The position numbers were made by a program, and so were the translations under genes. From assembly GCA_031273805.1 (NCBI GenBank), contig JAISRE010000047.1, positions 1 to 34,328 on the forward strand: a DNA stretch of 34,328 nt, given 5' to 3'. The stretch is from Synergistaceae bacterium (GTDB lineage Bacteria; Synergistota; Synergistia; Synergistales; Synergistaceae). Positions 1-9,756 of the stretch are shown here, piece by piece. Within the stretch, counting starts at the first letter, position 1, and each line of letters begins with the position of its first letter. Under the pieces are notes generated by a model that made no database searches, was not told the DNA's origin, and saw only the letters and a program-made list of their open reading frames with translations.

Positions 1-281
1 TCTTCTGTCATCCTCACATTGCAAACAATATTTTTGGTCATCATGAACACCCCCAAGTAAATACATTATATAAATATCTTGTCGCCTTGTCAATTTGTCG
101 CAAAGATAGGACTAAAGAATCAATTGTCGCCTTGACGACGGGTTCTCGACAGTTAACTAAAAAGCCGGGACGGCCATTCGCAAGTAAACTGGAAAAGGGG
201 AAATTTTCTCGAATTGTTAGAACTGTGTTAGAACGGACAAAAAAGAGGTCCAGAGGAAATCCCCTGAACCCTTGCTATCAC

Positions 282-358
282 TGGCGGGCTCGTGCGGAGT
301 CGAACCGCAGACCTACGGCTTAGGAGGCCGTCGCTCTATCCTACTGAGCTACGAGCCC
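282..358 (-). tRNA. tRNA-Arg, anticodon CCT, CCA encoded
   Basis: Reverse complement GGGCTCGTAGCTCAGTAGGATAGAGCGACGGCCTCCTAAGCCGTAGGTCTGCGGTTCGACTCCGCACGAGCCCGCCA folds as a cloverleaf with a 7-bp acceptor stem and TTCGACTC T-arm. Confidence 0.96.
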
Positions 359-453
359 ACGCGAAATACCACAACTTATAAATTGTACAGAATCTAGTGG
401 GTTTGTGTCAATAGATCATTCATCATTTGCGCAAGTACGCAAGGTCAAGGTGG

Positions 454-489
454 GTCCTCCGGTCAAGCCGGAGGACGACAGAGGGGGGG
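454..489. repeat. Palindromic intergenic repeat GTCCTCCGG-TCAAG-CCGGAGGACGACAG, copy 1
   Basis: Perfect 9-bp stem with TCAAG loop followed by GACGACAGAGGGGG; related copy near 28073-28145. Confidence 0.7.
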
Positions 490-601
490 GTGGAAGTTAG
501 TTTTGCAATCGAGGGGGAATAGATGATCCCTATGTGTTCACCGGATATACACATAACAGCGCCTCATTTTGTGATATCATCATGCGCGGAGGCGTAACGC
601 T

Positions 602-2086
602 TTGAGAGTACTGGTTGTTCTTAAATTTCTTGGCTTTCTCACGTTGGTCATCTCAGCATGGATGGCAGTTCCCCTTACATACGCCATTATCAACAGCGGC
701 GCTGACTCGATGGCTTTCGCAAAATCCGCCTCCGCAGGGGTAATAATCGGCGTTGTGCTGCTCGCCGCGGCCAGAGGCGCTGATATGTCCAAAATGGGGA
801 TGCGCGAGGCTTTAGCCTCAGTTACGATGTCCTGGGTGATCGCGAGCGTCGTCAGTTGCTTTCCATACTGGCTGCACGGCGCCGCGCCAACCTTCACGGA
901 CGCTTTTTTCGAGGCCATGTCCGGCTATACTACGACTGGATCCACGATACTGCTTAATCTGGAATCAGTCCCAAAGGGACTCCTCTTATGGAGAGCGTTG
1001 ACTCACTGGCTTGGCGGCATGGGCATCATAGTGCTCACGCTCACAATTATGCCGCTGATCGGCGTCGGAGGCTTTCAGCTATACAGCGCTGAAGCGCCGG
1101 GCATGGTGCACGAGAAGATAACGCCCCGACTGCAGCAGACCGCTGTGATACTCTGGCTGATCTACCTGCTGCTCACTGTCGCGCTGACTGTTATTCTGAT
1201 GGCTGGAGGCATGGGCGTATATGACGCCATCACCCACTCCATGGGCACGATCTCCACGGGTGGATTTTCACCGCACGGCATGAGCGTGGCGCATTTCGAC
1301 AGCGCTTTTTACGATTGGATCCTGATATTCTTCATGTTTATCTCCGGCGCAAATTTCGCGCTGCACTTTTACGCGTTGAAACAGCGCTCGTTAAAATCTT
1401 TTTTCGCGGATCCGGAGTTTTGCTTCTACCTGACATCAGTCGCCTCGATCAGCATCATAGTATCGCTCTCCCTCTATCAAAGCGGCGTCTATAAAACATT
1501 GCCCGCTGCATTCCGCTTCGGCTCGTTTCAGGTCGTGAGCCTGGTGACCACAACCGGATTCGTCTCCGCAGACTATGACGCATGGCCCGCCTTCGCCAAG
1601 TCGCTGCTCTTCTTCTGCCTGTTTCTCGGCGGCTGCGCCGGCTCCACGTCAGGCGCTATAAAGCATGTGAGGCTGCTGGTCATGAGCCGTTATATCGGCA
1701 GACAACTGACGCGGGTATTGAACCCGCGCGCTGTAATACCCTTCCGCATTGGAGCGCAGACCCTGGAGAGCGAGGTCATATCATCCTGCCTGGCCTTCTT
1801 CGGACTTTACTTCATCGTATTTGCGGTCGGAGGATTTTTGATAACGCTGTTCGAGCCGGATTTATTTACGGCTATATCAGGAGCGGCAACCACGCTTGGC
1901 AACGTCGGACCAGGATTCTCAAAACTGGGCCCCACTCAGAACTTTGCGAATCAGAGCATCGCGTCTAAGTGGATTTACTCATTTTTGATGCTCTGCGGCA
2001 GGCTGGAGCTCTACACTGTGCTCGCGCTGTTTTCCGGAGTATTTTGGCGCGACGGAGTGATATGCTCGGGCAAGGATAGACATTAA
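602..2086 (+). CDS. trkH: TrkH-family potassium uptake membrane protein (copy 1)
   Basis: 494 aa multi-spanning protein with TrkH selectivity-loop motifs (GYTTTGST, STGGFS, TTTGF, GNVGPG); TTG start with GGAGG upstream. Confidence 0.93.
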   Translation: MRVLVVLKFLGFLTLVISAWMAVPLTYAIINSGADSMAFAKSASAGVIIGVVLLAAARGADMSKMGMREALASVTMSWVIASVVSCFPYWLHGAAPTFTDAFFEAMSGYTTTGSTILLNLESVPKGLLLWRALTHWLGGMGIIVLTLTIMPLIGVGGFQLYSAEAPGMVHEKITPRLQQTAVILWLIYLLLTVALTVILMAGGMGVYDAITHSMGTISTGGFSPHGMSVAHFDSAFYDWILIFFMFISGANFALHFYALKQRSLKSFFADPEFCFYLTSVASISIIVSLSLYQSGVYKTLPAAFRFGSFQVVSLVTTTGFVSADYDAWPAFAKSLLFFCLFLGGCAGSTSGAIKHVRLLVMSRYIGRQLTRVLNPRAVIPFRIGAQTLESEVISSCLAFFGLYFIVFAVGGFLITLFEPDLFTAISGAATTLGNVGPGFSKLGPTQNFANQSIASKWIYSFLMLCGRLELYTVLALFSGVFWRDGVICSGKDRH

Positions 2087-2100
2087 GGGAGGTATGCAAT

Positions 2101-3477
2101 TTGCATATAGTAATAGTGGGCGCGGGTGAGGTAGGCTTCAACGTGGCGCGCAACCTCTCACAGGATGGACATGACATAGTCCTGGTCGAGGAGAACCCCG
2201 ACAGGGCGGCAAAGGCCGAAAATGAACTGGACGTAATGGTGATCAGGGGAAACGGCGCTAGGCCCAATATGCTGGAGAAGGCGGGGATAATCCCCGGCGG
2301 TAATGTCGAACTGCTGATAGCGTGTTCGAGCAAGGATGAGGTCAATATTCTGGCCTGCTGGATAGCGAAAAAAATGGGCGTTCGAAGGGTAATCTCCAGA
2401 GCGATAGGATTGGAATTCACCGATACGGACGCATGGAGCCACGATCTTGGCATAGACATGATGGTATCGCCCGAACGAAGCGTCGCAAGAGAGATCGAAA
2501 ATTTGCTCGAGACTCAGGGCGCGGTATATTCCTCGGAGTTCAACTCAAAGGCCGGCATCTACGCGTTCAAGGTCGAGGAGGAGAGCCCAGCCTGTGAAAT
2601 TTCTCTCCTCGATCTGCGCAAGAAAAACCCTGAGCTGGTGACCATCATCGTCTATGTACAGCGCGGAGACAACGGCTTTATTCCCCGCGCCACAGACACT
2701 CTCCTGGCAGGCGACCTCTGTTATTCCTTCTGCTACCTGGACCAGATTCAGGAGATCGCGGAGTTATATCAGCCGCACAGATCAAAAAAACTAAAGCGAG
2801 TCATGATAGTGGGCGCCGGCAAAGTCGGCTTTCAGACCGCGCTGCTCCTGCAAAAACACTTTAAGGGCGTCGATGTGCGCATCATCGAGAGCGACCGTGA
2901 AAAGTGCGGACGAGTCGCCTCAGAGCTATCGAAGGCTATGGTGCTGTGGGGGGACGGCGCCGACGAGGAACTGCTTTTGCGCGAGGGGATAGCTGCTGCG
3001 GGTGGATTCGTCGCCGCGACAGAGAGCGACGAGGTCAACCTGACGCTCGCGGTTCTTGCGAAATCACTTGGAGTGCGAAAGAGCATAGCGGTCATCCGAA
3101 GGAAGAACTACATGAAGCTCTCCGAATATATGCCAGTCGACGCTATAGTGAACAGAAATGACGCTCTGTCATCCGTGCTGATAAGCGCCGTTCGTTTTCC
3201 AGGACATGCCAACACGCTGGCCATACTCGATCAGATAGGGGCCGAGACTATACAGGTGACCATACCGGAGGACAGTCCGGCTATAGGCGTAGAGCTGAAG
3301 GATCTCTCCCTTCCCTCAGGCGCGCTCCTTGGACTCGTGATGAGGGGTAAGCAGGCGCAGAATATCTTCATACCCACTGGGAATTCCAGCCTGCGGGCCG
3401 GCGATAAGGTCATTCTATTTGCCACCATCGAAGTCTCTGACGCCTCGCTTATGGCTCTTGGGGTCAACACAGATTGA
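2101..3477 (+). CDS. trkA: Trk system NAD-binding regulatory subunit TrkA (two RCK domains)
   Basis: Two Rossmann motifs (IVIVGAGEVGFNVARNL and VMIVGAGKVGFQTALLL) and paired TrkA-C domains; TTG start after GGGAGG. Confidence 0.95.
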   Translation: MHIVIVGAGEVGFNVARNLSQDGHDIVLVEENPDRAAKAENELDVMVIRGNGARPNMLEKAGIIPGGNVELLIACSSKDEVNILACWIAKKMGVRRVISRAIGLEFTDTDAWSHDLGIDMMVSPERSVAREIENLLETQGAVYSSEFNSKAGIYAFKVEEESPACEISLLDLRKKNPELVTIIVYVQRGDNGFIPRATDTLLAGDLCYSFCYLDQIQEIAELYQPHRSKKLKRVMIVGAGKVGFQTALLLQKHFKGVDVRIIESDREKCGRVASELSKAMVLWGDGADEELLLREGIAAAGGFVAATESDEVNLTLAVLAKSLGVRKSIAVIRRKNYMKLSEYMPVDAIVNRNDALSSVLISAVRFPGHANTLAILDQIGAETIQVTIPEDSPAIGVELKDLSLPSGALLGLVMRGKQAQNIFIPTGNSSLRAGDKVILFATIEVSDASLMALGVNTD

Positions 3478-4925
3478 AAATAAACACGGTTCTGCGCTTC
3501 ATCGCCATGACTACTGGAGCGATAACAATATCATTCATCGTCCCTATTGCCTGGAGTGCGGCCTCGAGAGATCAGGGATTATGGCCTCTCTTCTGGTCAT
3601 TCTCGGTCGGAGTGATTACAAGCGTTATTTTGTTTTTTTGCGGGAGGAAGTCGTCATTTCTTGAGATGAGCATCAGAGAAGCCATTCTCTCAGTCGTTGG
3701 CTCCTGGATCTCCGTTTCGGTCATAGCTGGTCTTCCATATATATTCTCAGGAGCTGTCCCGAGCCTTCTGGACGCTGTATTTGAGGGCGTCTCCGGCTTT
3801 ACGACTACAGGGGCGACGGTAATAGGAAATTTGTCCGGGGTTCCGAGGAGTATATTGCTCTGGCGCAGCTTCTCGCAGTGGCTGGGGGGAGTGGGCATAG
3901 TAGTCCTGACACTGGCGCTCTTCCCAATGTCAGGGGCGGGAATGGAGCTCTACAAGGCCGAGGTCTCCGGCCCTATACATGAGCGCCTCACTCCGCGGAT
4001 ACAGCAGACAGCGGCATTTTTGTGGAAGACATACCTTATCCTGACATGCGCGGAGGTGGCGCTGCTCTCGATCGGAGGTCTCGACTTTTTCGACTCCGTG
4101 ACTCTCTCCTTCAGCACCTTGGCAACAGGGGGCTTTTCACCCTACTCAGACAATGTAGGACATTTTCAGAGCGATTACGTAAAAATAGTGAGCTGCGTAT
4201 TTTTATTCTTATCAGGAGCAAACCTCACTTTCTACCACACTCTTATAGTTCGCAGAAGCATCTCTCCTCTCCGTGAAAACGCTGAGCTGAGGTTCTATAT
4301 CAGCATCCTCGTCATCTTCGGGCTCTTCACATCCATCACGCTATACGCGGACGACGTCGTTCCATCTCTCGGGGAATCACTGCTGGAGGGTTTTTTTCAC
4401 ACCATAAGCACTCTCTCCACGTGCGGTTTTTTTACACTCGACTACAACCTCTGGCCTTCATCGGTGCGATATCTGACGCTGGCGCTGATGTTCTGCGGCG
4501 GATGCGCCATCTCCACGGCTGGAGGCATCACATGTATCAGGGTGCTTGTGATATTGAAGCACATAAGGACGGAATTCATACGCCTCCTCCATCCACGCGC
4601 GGTTGTTCCGACCAGGATCGGGAACGATACGCTGGAGACCAGGGTAGTATCCGCGTGCTTTGCGTTTTTCGCCGCATATATCGCAATCTTCAGCTTCGGC
4701 TTCATTCTATTGGGACTATTCGGACAGGATATGACGACCGCTCTGTCAGGTGTGGCAGCCACCTTGGGTAACGTAGGCCCGGGGTTCGGCATGACGGGGC
4801 CTACCGTCGGCTACGCTATGATGCCAAGCTCGGTAAAGGCGGTATTCATATTTTTGATGCTCTGCGGAAGGCTCGAGATCTTCACGCTGTTGGTGATCTT
4901 CACCCCGCGATTCTGGCGCGGATAA
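3474..4925 (+). CDS. trkH: TrkH-family potassium uptake membrane protein (copy 2)
   Basis: TrkH motifs (GFTTTGAT, ATGGFS, LSTCGFF, GNVGPGFG); TTG start overlapping the trkA stop (TTGA). Confidence 0.93.
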   Translation: MKINTVLRFIAMTTGAITISFIVPIAWSAASRDQGLWPLFWSFSVGVITSVILFFCGRKSSFLEMSIREAILSVVGSWISVSVIAGLPYIFSGAVPSLLDAVFEGVSGFTTTGATVIGNLSGVPRSILLWRSFSQWLGGVGIVVLTLALFPMSGAGMELYKAEVSGPIHERLTPRIQQTAAFLWKTYLILTCAEVALLSIGGLDFFDSVTLSFSTLATGGFSPYSDNVGHFQSDYVKIVSCVFLFLSGANLTFYHTLIVRRSISPLRENAELRFYISILVIFGLFTSITLYADDVVPSLGESLLEGFFHTISTLSTCGFFTLDYNLWPSSVRYLTLALMFCGGCAISTAGGITCIRVLVILKHIRTEFIRLLHPRAVVPTRIGNDTLETRVVSACFAFFAAYIAIFSFGFILLGLFGQDMTTALSGVAATLGNVGPGFGMTGPTVGYAMMPSSVKAVFIFLMLCGRLEIFTLLVIFTPRFWRG

Positions 4926-4962
4926 CTTCGAACAGAGTATAGCCGATGCGAAAAAATTAACA

Positions 4963-5658
4963 TCACAATCCATACTGCTCAAGAGCCCCTTCGTCGGAGA
5001 TGATTTCATCCGTCGCGCCCTCAGCGCACAGAGTACCCTGCCGCAGGACGATTGTGCGGGGACAGAGGCGCTTTGCCATATCGAGGTCGTGAGTAGCCAC
5101 TAAAATCGCCTGCGGCAGTGAGCCAAGCATCTCGATCAGCGTCCTGCGCGAGCGCGGGTCCAGGGACGAGGACGGCTCGTCGAGAAGTATCGTGCCTGGA
5201 GACATCGACAGGATGGAGGCCACTCCCACCACTCGCTTCTCCCCAACCGACAGCCTGTCGGATATGCGTTCCTTCAGGCGTATGGCGCCCAGCCGCTCCA
5301 ACGCGGAGTCCACCCGGCAATCGACCTCTTCGTCCGACAACCCCATGTTACGCGGGCCAAATGCCACGTCGTCGCGCACAGACGCCATGAAGAGCTGATC
5401 GTCGGGATTTTGAAAGACAATCCCCACTCTTTTTCTCACCTCGGAGGCCGTTCGCTTCGAGAGGGTGATGCCGTCAACCTCTATCTCGCCGGCGGTTATC
5501 GGCAGCAATCCCATTATCGCCCTAAGCAGAGTGGACTTACCCGCGCCATTGGCGCCGATCAGTGCGACGCGTTCACCTCTCTCCAGCATAAAGCTGACGC
5601 CTGATAGGACGCGATGTCCACCAGGATAACTGGCGGAAAGATCTTTTACAATAAGCAT
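4963..5658 (-). CDS. cbiO: Energy-coupling factor/cobalt ABC transporter ATP-binding protein CbiO
   Basis: Walker A GANGAGKST, signature LSVGEKR, Walker B TILLDEPSSSLDP; start taken at MLIVKDLS (ORF open to 5724). Confidence 0.9.
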   Translation of the reverse strand: MLIVKDLSASYPGGHRVLSGVSFMLERGERVALIGANGAGKSTLLRAIMGLLPITAGEIEVDGITLSKRTASEVRKRVGIVFQNPDDQLFMASVRDDVAFGPRNMGLSDEEVDCRVDSALERLGAIRLKERISDRLSVGEKRVVGVASILSMSPGTILLDEPSSSLDPRSRRTLIEMLGSLPQAILVATHDLDMAKRLCPRTIVLRQGTLCAEGATDEIISDEGALEQYGL

Positions 5659-6428
5659 CTGGGCAGGATAATAATGCCGCATACGATAAAAAGGCAGAGC
5701 AGATCGGAGGCTGTTGGCCGACATGTCGAAGAAGCGGGGTAAACGCCGTTAAATCCTCTGCATTTCATGGCGTCATAAACTCTTTCGGCCCGACCGATGC
5801 TGCGTAACAGCAGAACACCTATAAACGTCCCCATGTCCCTCATACGGACTCCCCGTGTCTCGGGCGACCTGAGCATGTAGCTGGAGAACATCGTGCCGGT
5901 CTCGTCGACGAGCACCGCCAGATAGCGATAAGTCAGGGTAAGTTGAAGCACAAGCACACCCGGGACCCCCATAGCGGCGAGCTGTCGCGACAGGACAGCC
6001 ATGTCGGTGGTCGACACGAGGAGAAGTATCGCCGAGACGGACAGGACGGTCTTTATCATTATAGAGATGAACGAAACTACGCCCCCGCTTATCACAAAAC
6101 CCTCCAGGAGGATCATCGGCGTGTGATCGAAAAATACGTTGCTCAAGCCCCCAAAGAGAGAAAATGGCAGGGCGGGCAGAAGTCTGCGCAGCAGAATCTT
6201 GCCTGGGGTCTCTGAGAGCGGTATCAGTATGGCCGGGTAGAAAAAATACGGCAAAAGAGCCGCTATCTCATACCGCCCAAATGAGATGACGACGGCCACA
6301 TATATCGTGGTCACCGCCATCTTCACAAGGGGATGCAGCCTATGTACGAGCGTATTCCCCTCGGCGCACAGCTCCAGCGTGTTCAGACCCGCAACGGCGT
6401 CCGAAAAAGCGGAGTCATGCCGACACAT
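5646..6428 (-). CDS. cbiQ: Energy-coupling factor transmembrane component CbiQ
   Basis: CbiQ-like membrane protein with AERVYDAMKCRGF coupling motif; lies between cbiM and cbiO. Confidence 0.88.
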   Translation of the reverse strand: MCRHDSAFSDAVAGLNTLELCAEGNTLVHRLHPLVKMAVTTIYVAVVISFGRYEIAALLPYFFYPAILIPLSETPGKILLRRLLPALPFSLFGGLSNVFFDHTPMILLEGFVISGGVVSFISIMIKTVLSVSAILLLVSTTDMAVLSRQLAAMGVPGVLVLQLTLTYRYLAVLVDETGTMFSSYMLRSPETRGVRMRDMGTFIGVLLLRSIGRAERVYDAMKCRGFNGVYPASSTCRPTASDLLCLFIVCGIIILPRCLL

Positions 6429-7467
6429 TCTTCCCCCCGTGTCTCTTGAAAACAGCCACTATCGCTCCGGCCGCGCAAGCCAGGAGGAGAGTCATCGCTC
6501 CTCCCACTATGCCGGCGGTGGTTGTGCCAAATGTCGATCCATCTTCACCCGCCGACTTGAAATCATAATCCGGCATGAACGCAGTCCTCTCCTGAATCAT
6601 GGCGGCAGTCTCGTATGCGCTCCCCGTTCTCTCGAGCTCTGTCGTTCCGGCGGTTTTTTCCATAGACCACTCCAAACCGTCAGGATAAGCCGAAGCGTAG
6701 AGCGACAGCCCGCCCCCGATCAGCGCGGCAAGAGCCAGAAGTACCAGCAAAGTCCTGCCGAACGACAACGCGCCCCTTCTCTCTCTCTGCGCCGTACCTG
6801 AGTGATCCGCGAAATCCAGCAGGTCTGGCCGCATCTGCAGCACAAAACAGAGCACGGCAGCCGTAATAATCCCCTCGCCAACCCCTATCGCCAGGTGAAT
6901 CGGCTGCATCAGCAGTACGAACGTGGAGAACGGAAGCTCTGTGACTCCGGACAACATGGTCTCCAGCACTACGCTCAGCGCGCCGATCTGCAGACCGACG
7001 ACTACGGAGACGATTGACGCCGCAGTTATCCTCCCAGCGCTCAGACAACGCTTCACCATCGGCTTGAATATAAACGGATACGCGACAAAACAGGCATAAA
7101 CTCCCATGTTGAAGATGTTGCACCCCAGAGCCATGAGTCCCCCGTCCGCAAAAAAAAGACACTGTATGATGAGAACAGCGGATATGGTCAGGAGCGCGGC
7201 GTAAGGCCCCAACATGGCAGCCAGCAGTATTCCGCCGCCTATATGGCCGCTCGACCCGGTAGCGGGTATGGTAAAGTTGATCATCTGCGCCGCGAAGACA
7301 AAAGCGCCCATCACTCCCATCACCGGAATTTTACTCTCCCCGTGACCGGCGAGAGACAACCCCGACTCGTCCTCTTTTTTCAACTTAGCCACCGAATACG
7401 CAATCGAGCCTATGCTCGCGGCGGTCATTACCGCGCTCACCGCAGGAGACAACAACGCGTCAGCCAT
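6415..7467 (-). CDS. cbiM: Cobalt/nickel ECF substrate component CbiM with C-terminal CbiN-like extension
   Basis: Starts MADALLSPAVS, with GSSGHIGGG and ALGCNIFNMG motifs; the C-terminal part has PDGLEWS as in CbiN. ORF open to 7518; MADALL is the likely start. Confidence 0.9.
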   Translation of the reverse strand: MADALLSPAVSAVMTAASIGSIAYSVAKLKKEDESGLSLAGHGESKIPVMGVMGAFVFAAQMINFTIPATGSSGHIGGGILLAAMLGPYAALLTISAVLIIQCLFFADGGLMALGCNIFNMGVYACFVAYPFIFKPMVKRCLSAGRITAASIVSVVVGLQIGALSVVLETMLSGVTELPFSTFVLLMQPIHLAIGVGEGIITAAVLCFVLQMRPDLLDFADHSGTAQRERRGALSFGRTLLVLLALAALIGGGLSLYASAYPDGLEWSMEKTAGTTELERTGSAYETAAMIQERTAFMPDYDFKSAGEDGSTFGTTTAGIVGGAMTLLLACAAGAIVAVFKRHGGKNVSA

Positions 7468-7545
7468 GTGCACGATTAAACTCCTCCTCAAAAAATTCAA
7501 ATTATGTGTGCAACACATATATAACTATAACTGACGGCGATGCAC

Positions 7546-7618
7546 AAGCCCCCCGGGGGGATATTCGCGCAAACAAAATCTAAAAATATTTGAATGCGAA
7601 TATCCCCCCAGGGGGCTT
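7546..7618. promoter_or_regulatory. Large inverted repeat built from two G-tract palindromes upstream of cbiM
   Basis: Arms aagccccccggggggatattcgc (7546-7568) and gcgaatatccccccagggggctt (7596-7618) are reverse complements with one mismatch; each arm is itself a near-perfect C5-6G5-6 palindrome. Confidence 0.6.
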
Positions 7619-7738
7619 CACATCTGCCCATTTAGCTCCTATATTCATAGTGGTTAGCACAAAACGTTGTTTTTTCAGAAAAATATGCATTCAGCATGTT
7701 TTCTGCATGTTGTGCAGTACTCCCTTCAGGCAACCTTT

Positions 7739-7795
7739 CAAAAAAACCTCCCAATACCTGGAAGAGGCGCTCGTCAGATAACGAGAGCGCCTCTT
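7739..7795 (-). terminator. Putative terminator downstream of rpsI
   Basis: Stem aagaggcgctcgt / acgagagcgcctctt with a T-tract on the minus strand about 15 nt further downstream. Confidence 0.5.
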
Positions 7796-7831
7796 CTAAA
7801 CTTGTACGGGATCAAAAATATCAGCGGTTCC

Positions 7832-8227
7832 TTAGCGCTTGGAGAACTGTCTCTTTCCACGCGCGCCCTTCTGGCCGAACTTCTTGCGCTCCACCATGCG
7901 AGAATCGCGGCGCAGCATCCCAGCTTTCTTGAGGACGGGACGCGCTTCAGGATTCAGCTTCAGTATAGCGCGAGCTATGCCCATCCTTATAGCCCCACTC
8001 TGCCCTGTCAAACCACCGCCGTGAGCGTTCACCAAAATATCGACCTTGCCCTCCACGCCAGCAACCCTGAGCGGCTCCATTGCCTGTGACTTCCAGAAAT
8101 AGCGCGGCAGATAATCCTCCACCGTGCGATTATTGATGGTTATTTTTCCGCTTCCCGAGCGAAGGAGCACCCTCGCGACGGCATTTTTACGGCGTCCAGT
8201 TCCCCAGTAATTTACAACGTCCTGCAT
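7832..8227 (-). CDS. rpsI: 30S ribosomal protein S9
   Basis: MQDVVNYWGTGRRKNAVARV...KKFGQKGARGKRQFSKR, a typical S9 sequence and C-terminus. Confidence 0.97.
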   Translation of the reverse strand: MQDVVNYWGTGRRKNAVARVLLRSGSGKITINNRTVEDYLPRYFWKSQAMEPLRVAGVEGKVDILVNAHGGGLTGQSGAIRMGIARAILKLNPEARPVLKKAGMLRRDSRMVERKKFGQKGARGKRQFSKR

Positions 8228-8238
8228 AATATTCCTCC

Positions 8239-8685
8239 CTACCACTGAAAGCTGTCGACAGCTTCCGGAGTCTGCGATGCATGTGGATGGGTGTTCCCGG
8301 AATAGACCTTGAGTTTTTTGTACATTGCTCTTCCAAGCTTCGTCTTCGGCAGCATACCCCAAATCACTCTTTCGATCAGATGAATCGGGCGTTTCTTCAG
8401 AACCTCGCCGTATGTCGCGGACTTCAAACCACCGGGATAACCACTATATCTGTACAGCTTCGATTGTTCGCTCTTCCTGCCTGTAAGCCCTACCTTGTCC
8501 GCGTTGATAACGACCACGAAATCGCCGGTATCGACGTGCGGCGTATAAGTCGGGCGGTGCTTCCCGGTAAGAATACGAACAATCTGAACGGCCAACCGAC
8601 CGAGATGTTTCCCGGAAGCGTCAATCACATACCACTTCCGCTCCACCTCTTCGCGCTTGGCCACAAATGTGCGCGTACCTATCAT
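8239..8685 (-). CDS. rplM: 50S ribosomal protein L13
   Basis: WYVIDASGKHLGRLAVQIVRILTGKHRPTYTPHVDTGDFVVVINADKV. Confidence 0.97.
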   Translation of the reverse strand: MIGTRTFVAKREEVERKWYVIDASGKHLGRLAVQIVRILTGKHRPTYTPHVDTGDFVVVINADKVGLTGRKSEQSKLYRYSGYPGGLKSATYGEVLKKRPIHLIERVIWGMLPKTKLGRAMYKKLKVYSGNTHPHASQTPEAVDSFQW

Positions 8686-8825
8686 AAAACTTCCTCCTCT
8701 TCAAAAAACACCGCCGTAGGGGGGGCAGTGCATAAAGCTACTTAGACAAACTCTCGAATTATATTCCAACATAAACAGAGCGTCAAGCGCAACTTAAGCT
8801 GACTTGACACATGGCATGTAAAAAA

Positions 8826-9062
8826 TTATGGTAAGTACACGAGTAAGACAGAGAACAACATAAAAATTGCCACCAAAACCACCGTGATCTTTGTCATTGC
8901 TGTCATTCGCTGCCATGAACCGCCGGAGAGATCCATCTGAGTGCCACCGCCGCCGAAACTGCCGGAAAACCCCCCGCTCTTACGATGCTGCATCAACACC
9001 ACAGCCATCACAGCCGCGCACAGCAGAAGAAACAAAACCTCTAAAAAGCCCTTTATGGTCAT
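8826..9062 (-). CDS. secG: Preprotein translocase subunit SecG
   Basis: 78 aa, two TM segments, LMQHRKSGGFSGSFGGGG motif. Confidence 0.9.
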   Translation of the reverse strand: MTIKGFLEVLFLLLCAAVMAVVLMQHRKSGGFSGSFGGGGTQMDLSGGSWQRMTAMTKITVVLVAIFMLFSVLLVYLP

Positions 9063-9066
9063 CCGC

Positions 9067-9756
9067 CTAATAACCCTCCTCGTCAGAAGATGCTCTTAAC
9101 TTATCACACGTAGAAAAGTATTTTAACATATCAGGAAGTATTTGCGCTACCCCCTGCACGGCAATTCCTCTGTGAGAAATTTTTGATTTTACACCCGGCC
9201 CAAGGTCCGAAAAGGTCCTGTCGTATCCATCCGGAACAAAGACAGGATCATAGCCAAAGCCGCATACTCCCGACGGAGTATAGGCAACGTTCCCCCAACA
9301 TCTTGCCTCTATCGAGAAATAATCCCGTCCGAGGCGCGCATTCGAGAGCGGCGCGGCAATCACCAGACAGGCGGCAAAGCACGCCCTCCTGTCGGATGAT
9401 CCACTCATGCTGTCAAGCAGCCAGGCAACTCGCCCGGCATCGTCGCCAGGCGCCGCGCGAGCCGACAGAACACCGGGTCTCCAATCGAGGCATCGAACCT
9501 CGATACCGCTGTCGTCGGCAATCGCGGGTATACCGGCAAAGTCAGCCCAGGCGCGCGCCTTTATCAGCGCGTTCGCCTCATACGTCAAGCCGCTCTCCTC
9601 TATTTCGCCGGGAGAGCTGGCAAAATTCCCAGCATACAGCAACTCGATACCGCTGAATGATTTGAAAAAATCAACGAACTCGGCGTATTTATGGCTGTTC
9701 CCGCTTGCTAAAACCATGCTGATTTTTTTATCGTCACTTGGCGCAAAGCTCATCAA
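9067..9756 (-). CDS. rdgB: Non-canonical purine NTP pyrophosphatase, RdgB/HAM1 family
   Basis: VLASGNSHKYAEF, AIADDSGIEVRCLDWRPGVLSAR, GFGYDPVFVPDGYDRTFSDL, SHRGIA. Confidence 0.92.
   Translation of the reverse strand: MMSFAPSDDKKISMVLASGNSHKYAEFVDFFKSFSGIELLYAGNFASSPGEIEESGLTYEANALIKARAWADFAGIPAIADDSGIEVRCLDWRPGVLSARAAPGDDAGRVAWLLDSMSGSSDRRACFAACLVIAAPLSNARLGRDYFSIEARCWGNVAYTPSGVCGFGYDPVFVPDGYDRTFSDLGPGVKSKISHRGIAVQGVAQILPDMLKYFSTCDKLRASSDEEGY

Noticed and set aside
1-44. Possible minus-strand CDS start (MMTKNIVCNVRMTE...) running off the left edge
   Set aside because: Only about 14 codons visible and weak RBS; cannot be supported.
7467-7650. Cobalamin riboswitch upstream of cbiM
   Set aside because: No B12-box-like sequence recognised; the region is dominated by the G-tract inverted repeat.
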